A stretch of DNA of 10,236 nucleotides. It comes from an uncultured Lachnospiraceae bacterium (lineage in GTDB: Bacteria; Bacillota; Clostridia; Lachnospirales; Lachnospiraceae). Shown here in pieces: positions 5,694-10,236 of the stretch. Where the stretch lies: assembly GCA_910577115.1 (NCBI GenBank), contig CAJTMC010000075.1:1-10236 (forward strand), read 5' to 3'. The notes below the pieces were generated by a model. The model did no database searches, was not told the DNA's origin, and saw nothing but the letters and a program-made list of their open reading frames with translations. A program made the translations under genes and the position numbers. Position 1 is the stretch's first letter; each line of letters opens with the position of its first letter.

Positions 5694-6164
5694 ATGGCAG
5701 GAAGAAAGCCAAAGCCTACAGCGGTTAAGAAGCTAGAAGGTAATCCTGGTAAGAGAAAATTGAATACAAAGGAGCTAGTTCCAGCAAAGGGAATGCCTGC
5801 TTGTCCTGACTGGTTAATGCCAGAAGCAAAGAAGGAATGGGAACGCTTGGCAGAGCCGATGAATCAGATGGGTGTTCTTACAGAAGTTGATATGGCGGCG
5901 TTCGCTACATATTGTCAGTCTTATGCAAGATGGAAGGAAACTCAGGAACATATAAATTCTGAGGGTTCAACCTTTGAAACAGATAAAGGATATCAGCAGC
6001 AGACGCCTTGGGTTGGTACTGCAAATACGAATCAGAAGTTGATGTTACAGGCGGCATCCGAGTTTGGACTTACGCCGTCATCCAGATCACGTATTGTGGC
6101 TGGTAATGCTAAGGGTAAGGAATCTGAGGATGAGATGGAGGCTTTACTTGGGGGTGATGCTTAA
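5694..6164 (+). CDS. terS: Phage terminase small subunit, P27 family
   Basis: This complete 156-residue protein has the P27-family signature. The N-terminus 'AGRKPKPTAVKKLEGNPGKR' is basic, then come 'CPDWLMPEAKKEWERLAE', 'GVLTEVDMAAFATYCQSYARW' and the conserved end 'ASEFGLTPSSRSRI'. TerS binds phage DNA at the packaging site and recruits the large subunit. ATG 5694 is chosen because GGAGG (5681-5685) sits eight bases upstream; an in-frame upstream ATG at 5649 lacks a ribosome site. Its stop overlaps the terL start in TAATG. It is the only intact head gene in the window. Since terL, the portal and the protease are damaged, it cannot support packaging here. It follows the PIN gene by 81 bases, and that spacer shows no promoter I can support. 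Confidence 0.92.
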   Translation: MAGRKPKPTAVKKLEGNPGKRKLNTKELVPAKGMPACPDWLMPEAKKEWERLAEPMNQMGVLTEVDMAAFATYCQSYARWKETQEHINSEGSTFETDKGYQQQTPWVGTANTNQKLMLQAASEFGLTPSSRSRIVAGNAKGKESEDEMEALLGGDA

Positions 6165-6442
6165 TGGCAAAGGAACCAAAACCTAAGGGTTATCCAAAGC
6201 TTAAGAATTATAAGCCGTCTCAGTTTATGCTTCCTACTTCTCACTACGATAAGAAGAAGGCAGACAGGGCGGTGGCATTTATTGAGAATCTTTGCCACAC
6301 AAAAGGTAAATGGGCTGGAACTCCATTTTGGCTATTGCCGTGGCAGGAGCAATTGATAAGAGATATTTTTGGAATTGTAAAGCCGGATGGCACCGACATC
6401 TTTGATGATGATTCACAACCCGATGACTATGGCATTTGGTGA
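6164..6442 (+). pseudogene. terL: Phage terminase large subunit, N-terminal fragment
   Basis: The frame starts at ATG 6164 (TAATG overlap with terS, GGGGG ribosome site nine bases upstream) and reads as a normal HK97-type TerL N-terminus for 78 residues: 'GYPKLKNYKPSQFMLPTSHY', 'VAFIENLCHTKGKW', 'LLPWQEQLIRDIFGIVK'. After 'PDGTD' (about 6390) the homology ends and 14 unrelated residues follow to the stop. The whole Walker A/B ATPase motor and the nuclease domain are missing, about 450 or more residues. The sequence downstream continues, one frame over, as the head maturation protease. A deletion therefore removed the rest of terL, the portal gene that normally follows, and the start of the protease gene. 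Confidence 0.88.
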
Positions 6443-6866
6443 CCATGAGGATATGAAGAAGGCGATGGATATGCTTGATGAGGTTAAGGAGAGTATTATC
6501 AATGCTTATGAAATCCGTACTGGTTTATCTCGTGCAAAACTTTCGCATTATATGGATTCAGAGACCTGGATGAATGCGAATAAGGCAATTGAGCTTGGTT
6601 TTGCAGATGATGTTTTGAGGGATGAGAAGAGAGCAGTTACGGATGAGGCATTTGCTTTTTCAGGGAAGGCTGCACAGATATCTCTTATGAGTAAGCTATG
6701 CAGGCCGGTTAAGAATGCAGTTGTTAAAGAAACTATGGCACAGATGGCAGCAATTCCTGCCAAAGATGTCACTGTAAATGACACTGCAAATGTCACTGTA
6801 AACGACTCGGAGGAGTCAGGAACTAAGGTATCAAATCTCGAAAAGAGATTAAGTTTATTGAAATAA
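6387..6866 (+). pseudogene. Phage head maturation protease (ClpP-like), C-terminal fragment
   Basis: The frame gives 159 residues from ATG 6387, but the true 5' end is lost in the terL junction near 6390 and no ribosome site precedes this ATG. It retains 'TSLMMIHNPMTMAFGDHEDM', whose His is the ClpP-type catalytic histidine, then 'EVKESIINAYEIRTGLSRAKLSHYM' split over two helices, and 'WMNANKAIELGFADDVL'. The nucleophilic Ser segment that precedes it in relatives is gone, so no proteolysis is possible. The C-terminal tail carries a VTVND duplication. In an intact phage this enzyme trims the capsid scaffold and sits directly before the major capsid gene, which is what follows 16 bases later. 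Confidence 0.85.
6766..6806 (+). repeat. Two 17-base direct repeats in the protease tail
   Basis: ATGTCACTGTAAATGAC at 6766-6782 recurs as ATGTCACTGTAAACGAC at 6790-6806, with one mismatch and a 24-base period. It encodes VTVND twice. The period is a multiple of three, so the frame is preserved. Confidence 0.75.
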
Positions 6867-6882
6867 TGGGAGGATTTTTATC

Positions 6883-7347
6883 ATGAGTAAGATTAATGAA
6901 TTAAAAAATCAGAGAGCAAAGGCATGGGATGAGGCAAAGAAGTTCCTTGATTCCCACAGAAGTGAAAAAGATATTCTTTCAGCAGAGGATACAGCTGCTT
7001 ACGAGAAGATGGAGCAGGAGATTGTAGACAAGGTGGCGCAGCGTATCCGCCTGAACCGTACCAAGCTCAAAAGCATGCAGGATACCAGTACCGTTTATGA
7101 GGAGCTGACAAACTCCATCCAGGCAGGCTATTTCATCAAGCTTCTTGGGCTGCCGTTTTCCATGGCAGTCTGTGCGGAAGTCAGTAAGAAATCCTTTGCC
7201 AGCGCAGTTGTCCCATACCAGTTCCCGTTCCTTCAAATGGGGCTGTTCCTCCTTGTGCTGTTTGGTATGGAAGTAGTCCTGTCCGTCTGGATGGTGCGCA
7301 GGCAGAAAAAGCAATCTCTGGCAGAACAGATGCGGGCACAAGGGTGA
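6883..7347 (+). pseudogene. Chimera: phage major capsid N-terminus fused in frame to an FtsX-type ABC permease C-terminus
   Basis: The first 49 residues (MSKINELKNQRAKAWDEAKK, then 'FLDSHRSEKDILSAEDTAAYEKMEQEIVD') are the coiled-coil scaffold-like start of an HK97-type major capsid protein. It has a proper ribosome site (GGGAGG, 6868-6873) and expected position after the protease. From about codon 50 (7030) the sequence changes character and becomes visibly GC-richer. It reads 'LKSMQDTSTVYEELTNSI', then 'AGYFIKLLGLPFSMAVC' and a hydrophobic final helix 'MGLFLLVLFGMEVVLSVWM', ending in 'VRRQKKQSLAEQMRA'. That is the C-terminus of an FtsX/MacB-like permease. The frame is continuous across the junction, so a 154-residue hybrid could be translated and inserted in the membrane. 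The capsid fold and the transporter core are both missing. The capsid part is secure, while the exact permease subfamily is not. Confidence 0.75.
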
Positions 7348-7419
7348 AATATTCTGAGTGATAGATCAGATTTTATACAGCATTTCGCGGCAACAGATAA
7401 ACATTTCACAGCAATGAAA

Positions 7420-7448
7420 TTGTTTTGATATTTTTTGCAGGCTATAAT
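7420..7448 (+). promoter_or_regulatory. Promoter of the small membrane protein gene
   Basis: TTGTTT (-35, 7420-7425) and a perfect TATAAT (-10, 7443-7448) are separated by 17 bases. A 6-base inverted repeat, ATTTCA (7403-7408) and TGAAAT (7415-7420), abuts the -35 and could be an operator. Transcription would begin near 7455, just before a strong leader hairpin. Confidence 0.7.
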
Positions 7449-7463
7449 AAAATGTCAGTCTGT

Positions 7464-7496
7464 GGCAACGGCAAAAGTTTATCTTTTGCCGCTGCC
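7464..7496 (+). promoter_or_regulatory. Strong hairpin in the 5' leader
   Basis: Bases 7464-7477 (GGCAACGGCAAAAG) pair with 7483-7496 (CTTTTGCCGCTGCC) across a TTTAT loop: 13 of 14 pairs, with one A-C mismatch. It lies between the predicted transcription start and the ribosome site of the next gene. No U run follows, so it is not a standard terminator. An attenuator-like, mRNA-stabilising or protein-binding role is possible. Confidence 0.6.
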
Positions 7497-7523
7497 GATA
7501 TAATGGAAAGGAAAGAAAATAAA

Positions 7524-7931
7524 ATGAATAAGAAAAAATTGATTCGTATGGTGTCGATTTATTCGATGATATATACAGCAATTACATTATTGAACAGCGC
7601 CTTGTATCTTTGCAACGGTATTTATGAAGACCCAAGTGGTAACTGGCACGAATTAGACAGGGCTATCATTCTCCTGATCGGGATAGCGGCATTTGAGTTA
7701 TGCACGAATCTGCCTGTTAAGCCTTTGGCTCTCAGATATTTGATTGCATATATTCCCTCTCAGATGTTGGCGTTCGCCTATGTCTGGTTCAGCGGACTGC
7801 GAGAACCTTTGGCGAAAACGGCGTACAGGGATATTTGGATTAACTTTACGAGCCTTTTTGTTCTGTTATATATCATCAATACTGTCATTTATGCTTTTAA
7901 GAAAAAGAGAGAGAAGAAAGGCAATGAGTAA
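7524..7931 (+). CDS. Small four-helix membrane protein, possibly DUF6608 family
   Basis: This 135-residue protein starts with a basic MNKKKLIRM and has four predicted membrane segments near residues 10-32, 46-62, 70-90 and 104-124. It ends in a basic KKKREKKGNE. Conserved-looking features include 'GIYEDPSGNWHELDRA' in the first loop, 'FELCTNLPVKPLALRY' between helices 2 and 3, and 'WFSGLREPLAKTAYRDIWINF'. I recall this pattern from an uncharacterised Firmicutes family (tentatively DUF6608) found in accessory regions, with no established function. ATG 7524 follows GGAAAGG at a rather long 12 bases. An in-frame ATG at 7452 would lie before the predicted transcript start. The gene appears intact, has its own promoter and leader hairpin, and overlaps the next gene by eight bases. 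Confidence 0.8.
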   Translation: MNKKKLIRMVSIYSMIYTAITLLNSALYLCNGIYEDPSGNWHELDRAIILLIGIAAFELCTNLPVKPLALRYLIAYIPSQMLAFAYVWFSGLREPLAKTAYRDIWINFTSLFVLLYIINTVIYAFKKKREKKGNE

Positions 7932-8067
7932 ATATAACACATTATGGGAATATGTGCAGAAAAGCAGAAAGGAATCATTTCATTTGACCTTTGAGGAGAT
8001 TCAGGAGATTGCGGGTATACCGATTGACCACTCTTTGAAAGTTAAAACAGCAAAAGTGAAAAATTAG
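7924..8067 (+). CDS. Short hypothetical protein, C-terminus possibly altered
   Basis: This 47-residue protein starts at ATG 7924 inside the end of the membrane protein gene (ATGAGTAA overlap), so the two are probably translated together. The N-terminal 37 residues, 'SKYNTLWEYVQKSRKESF' and 'LTFEEIQEIAGIPIDHS', match a small protein type common in gut Clostridia and other bacteria (tentatively DUF7662). In that type 'IDHSFL' is followed by a KKEL stretch and a conserved strand, for about 65-75 residues. Here the sequence after 'DHS' reads LKVKTAKVKN and stops, which suggests a small internal deletion or frameshift near 8035. Function unknown. Confidence 0.55.
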   Translation: MSKYNTLWEYVQKSRKESFHLTFEEIQEIAGIPIDHSLKVKTAKVKN

Positions 8068-8096
8068 AATTGGGATTTGCATTGGAGGGATATGGA

Positions 8097-8609
8097 ATGA
8101 ATGACATGAATAGAAGGATGATAGATGCTATCATAAAAAAGGCGGAAGCTCTGTGCCCTGATTCTCTGCCACTGATTGGGATTTGATGATCTTGATCAAT
8201 GACGAAAGCGGACAGATCCTGGCAGACGGTTTTATTATAGATGATGCTGATATGGGATATGACCTTTACTGTACCAGCTGGGATATGATTGAAAAAGATG
8301 CGCAGTGTGACCACGCACATTTATCCAGGATATTCGATTCAATGATTGTCTATTGCAGAGATGCTTGCAGAGGTATATCTCGCACAATCTTTATCAAAAG
8401 CCAGAAGCTGCGCTGGAGCGGCTATTGAATTTATAGAAAATGCTGCCATGCTGCATAACGGTCGGTATTTCAGAAAAGGAACGAAAAGGGCTTTGGATGA
8501 GCTGAAACAGCTTGGACTTCCTGTTTGTCGAGAAGCCGCATATGAAAAAGAAAACGGTGCTGATTGGAGTAATATATATGGAAAGAAACATAAAATGCAA
8601 ACCGAATAA
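8097..8609 (+). pseudogene. Nucleotidyltransferase (aminoglycoside adenylyltransferase-like), active site deleted
   Basis: The gene is present in three pieces in three frames. From ATG 8097 (GGAGGG 8084-8089) it reads MNDMNRRMIDAIIKKAEALC and then 'PDSLPLIGI', stopping at 8184-8186. The second piece starts at GAT 8180 in another frame: 'DLMILINDESGQILADGF', 'MGYDLYCTSWDMIEKDA', to 'DSMIVYCRDA' near 8365. The third, in the original frame from about 8349, reads 'AEMLAEVYLAQSLSKARSC', 'AAIEFIENAAMLHNGRYF' and 'KGTKRALDELKQLGLP', after which family homology ends (about 8520). Relatives carry 'IGxYGSxxxGDxxxxSDLDLMI' between pieces one and two. The GS...D metal-binding core is exactly what is gone. 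The C-terminal third is also missing. Family members transfer nucleotides to small molecules, some to aminoglycosides; the substrate here is unknown and the gene is dead. Confidence 0.75.
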
Positions 8610-9522
8610 TTTATGCATGATAATCTTCATGCTTTGCTTGTCTGTAAGGTTTGTGGAATACTTTCTAATTGAAACAGACAAAACAGCGATTGGAGAAAAT
8701 GTGCTCCATAAAGTTGTTGGGATTATCTTATTGGCACTGGTATTAAAAAAGGTAAATCTTACATGGGGTGATATCGGATTTCAAAAAAACGGTTTGGTAA
8801 GCGGTATTTTGAAAGGCTTGTTATTGGGAACCGTTTGCTTTGCCGTTTCGTTTGGGTTGGAATTAGCAATTTCAGTTCTGCAAGGCAATCCTGCGCATTT
8901 GGAAATCTATATCAGCAGTTTTACTTTAACTGGCTCGCAGATCAAAAATACGGATTTTGTTTTCTTTCTGTTATGCGTACTGTTCAATGTTATCAACGTA
9001 TGGATGGAGGAAGGGGTTTTTCGCGGTCTGTTTCTTAAAATGCTCTCTAAAACAAAGCCATTTATGCAGGCTAATTTTATTGCCGCGTTTCTATTTGGTA
9101 TTTGGCACATTGTAATGCCGATCAGAAGCTATGTAAATGGCGAAATGTCATTTGCGGCAATGGTCCTGATGGGTATCGGTTATATTATCCTTGCCGGAAT
9201 TATGGGAATCAAATGGGGGCTTCTTTACCATATTACAGGAAATCTGTGGGCAGGGCTTGGCGACCATTTGTTCAATAATACCGTTGCTACCAATATGCTG
9301 CATGTAGTTTCGCTAAAGGGCGCAGACGAATTACAAATTGTCCGGATCATGGCTGCACAGATCATTTCCTTTGCGTTTGTGATAGCGATTTATTATTGCA
9401 AGATTTTGCATTTTATACCGAAATGCAGATCGAAGGATAAGGAGGCAATAGAATATGGAACTTGTAAAACTGACACACGAAAATATTGCTCAGGAGCACA
9501 TCTGCTGTGCGATTTCGGGTAA
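8578..9522 (+). CDS. CPBP-family intramembrane glutamic endopeptidase
   Basis: This is a hydrophobic protein of 314 residues with about eight membrane segments and the complete CPBP/Abi motif set: 'EEGVFRG' (E144, E145, R149), 'FGIWH' (F173, H177) and 'HITGN' (H218, N222). Such enzymes cleave membrane substrates. Bacterial members serve in prenyl-protein-like processing, bacteriocin immunity or peptide maturation, and nothing here fixes the substrate. I start it at ATG 8578 because GGAG (8566-8569) is eight bases upstream; ATG 8542 in frame (MKKKTVLIG) is an alternative. The stop at 9520-9522 lies 68 bases inside the GNAT gene, and the last 25 residues ('EYGTCKTDTRKYCSGAH') look like shadow translation of it. 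A TAA at 9438-9440 in another frame just before the GNAT ribosome site may mark the original end, which would imply a late frameshift. Confidence 0.88.
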   Translation: MERNIKCKPNNLCMIIFMLCLSVRFVEYFLIETDKTAIGENVLHKVVGIILLALVLKKVNLTWGDIGFQKNGLVSGILKGLLLGTVCFAVSFGLELAISVLQGNPAHLEIYISSFTLTGSQIKNTDFVFFLLCVLFNVINVWMEEGVFRGLFLKMLSKTKPFMQANFIAAFLFGIWHIVMPIRSYVNGEMSFAAMVLMGIGYIILAGIMGIKWGLLYHITGNLWAGLGDHLFNNTVATNMLHVVSLKGADELQIVRIMAAQIISFAFVIAIYYCKILHFIPKCRSKDKEAIEYGTCKTDTRKYCSGAHLLCDFG

Positions 9523-9816
9523 CAAGGATATTCAGGTCATGTCCAAAAAGAACTGGCTGAAAGACAGGCTGGACGAGGGGCTTGTATTCCTAAAAGGCAA
9601 TGTCCGGGGAAAGTGCTTCATTGAGTATATCCCCGCGGAATACGCATGGGCGCCCATCGAGGCGCAAGGGTATATGTACATATCCAGACCAGAGAGGATG
9701 CGCAGAATGCCCCTTCGCCCTTTACGACATTTTCCCTTTTCTATGACGGGCAGCTTGTAACCCATGAAATCCTGTTGGAAAAGAAATTTGATAAAATCTT
9801 AGCAGATAAAGTGTGA
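9455..9816 (+). pseudogene. GNAT N-acetyltransferase with YoaP domain, middle deleted
   Basis: From ATG 9455 (GGAGG at 9441-9445) the first 76 codons read as the start of a GNAT-YoaP protein: 'MELVKLTHENIAQEHIC', 'VMSKKNWLKDRLDEGLVFLK', 'IEYIPAEYAWAPIEAQGYMYI'. The frame then goes out of register near 9680 and stops at 9760. One frame over, from about 9686 to TGA 9814-9816, the sequence reads 'QTREDAQNAPSPFTTFSLFY', 'DGQLVTHEILLEKKFDKILA', which is the end of the YoaP domain. The acetyl-CoA binding core and about 150 residues expected between are absent. An out-of-frame internal deletion explains both parts. Intact relatives are about 240-250 residues and are often carried near other small modifying enzymes in Clostridia. 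Confidence 0.82.
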
Positions 9817-9900
9817 AAAATGAATCAATGAGTCAGACCAACAGAAGCACCACACTGGTACAATTGATACGGCAGAGCTGCAAGCTGCCTGGGGAGAAAA

Positions 9901-10236
9901 ATGATAGGATTAAAAAGAGGAAGTGTGGCACTTTTATCCCATCAGGAGGAATGGGATGAAAATGCTAAAAATGTAATTTTGGAATTGAAGCAGCTTTTCG
10001 GAAATGCCGCTGTTGATATCCAGCATGTGGGAAGCACTGCGATTCATTCCATTTATGCAAAACCAATGATTGACATTGTGATTGGCCTCCGTGATATGAA
10101 TGATAGTTCACCTTATATGCAACGGTTGGAAGAACACGGTTTCATTTTTCGCGGGGAAGATGTTGCCGGGCAAATGCTATTTGTAATGGGTGATTTTGAA
10201 AAGGATACGCGTACACATCATATCCATGCAGTGAAA
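9901..10236 (+). CDS. GrpB-family (UPF0157) nucleotidyltransferase-like protein, 3' end outside window
   Basis: Open from ATG 9901 to the last base (112 codons) without a stop. The N-terminus 'GLKRGSVALLSHQEEWDENAK' begins typically for GrpB proteins, which are related to the nucleotidyltransferase fold. The nucleotide-binding signature 'IQHVGSTAIHSIYAKPMID' is present (HVGST at 42-46, KPMID at 54-58), and 'GEDVAGQMLFVMGD' and 'RTHHIHAVK' follow in the usual order. About 60-70 residues are expected beyond the window. GGGGAG (9891-9896) is a ribosome site at a slightly short distance. The family is sometimes linked to folate/dephospho-CoA-type enzymes and otherwise has no settled function. It looks intact as far as visible, unlike the two modifying-enzyme genes before it. 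Confidence 0.88.
   Translation, partial: MIGLKRGSVALLSHQEEWDENAKNVILELKQLFGNAAVDIQHVGSTAIHSIYAKPMIDIVIGLRDMNDSSPYMQRLEEHGFIFRGEDVAGQMLFVMGDFEKDTRTHHIHAVK

Noticed and set aside
5612..5730. A frame reading ITEIIFNEDRVEIHGPFIM between the PIN gene and terS, open to about 5738
   Set aside because: It looks mildly protein-like but has no start, runs through the terS ribosome site and overlaps terS by about 45 bases. Too short to call a gene remnant.
9828..9959. A 43-codon frame MSQTNRSTTLVQLIRQSC overlapping the start of the GrpB gene
   Set aside because: No convincing ribosome site, and the second half is out-of-frame reading of GrpB. I cannot link it to a family.

Overview
The window looks like accessory DNA from a low-to-moderate-GC Clostridia genome, most likely a gut Lachnospiraceae-type bacterium. 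The basis is the style of the proteins: an Rpn-type nuclease/transposase tail, an ISL3 transposase, an HK97-type siphophage head module, a family A phage polymerase, a CPBP protease and a GNAT-YoaP protein, all with GGAGG-type ribosome sites. No rRNA, tRNA, CRISPR array or core housekeeping gene was seen.

Layout. 1-430: 3' end of an Rpn-family gene and its terminator. 524-1700: an unrecognised gene tail abutting a frameshifted, 3'-truncated ISL3 transposase. 1703-2182: an AbrB-type antitoxin whose PIN toxin is cut off after 12 residues and joined to an HTH gene tail. 2138-3610 (minus strand): a phage DNA polymerase lacking its exonuclease half and frameshifted at its C-terminus. 3695-5612: an intact, well-expressed-looking operon of XRE regulator, ImmA/IrrE metalloprotease and PIN-domain nuclease. 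5694-7029: a collapsed head-gene module (terS, N-terminus of terL, C-terminus of the ClpP-like protease, N-terminus of the capsid protein). 7030-10236: accessory cargo comprising an FtsX-type permease tail, a small four-helix membrane protein, a short companion protein, a nucleotidyltransferase that lost its active site, a CPBP protease, a GNAT-YoaP gene missing its middle, and the start of a GrpB-family gene.

How it fits together. The dominant signal is erosion. At least seven junctions join the start of one reading frame to the end of another, or remove the middle of a gene, and nearly all keep sense orientation. It is either a grounded prophage/integrative element in advanced decay or, less likely, an assembly artefact. 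Against this background the XRE-ImmA/IrrE-PIN operon is conspicuous. It has a near-consensus promoter, repeated operator-like boxes, good ribosome sites, tight or overlapping gene junctions, and all expected catalytic residues. It is the best candidate in the window for a functional, selected system: a regulated toxin or defence-like module in which a protease could relieve repression of an RNase-type toxin. That role is inferred from the families and not shown by the sequence.
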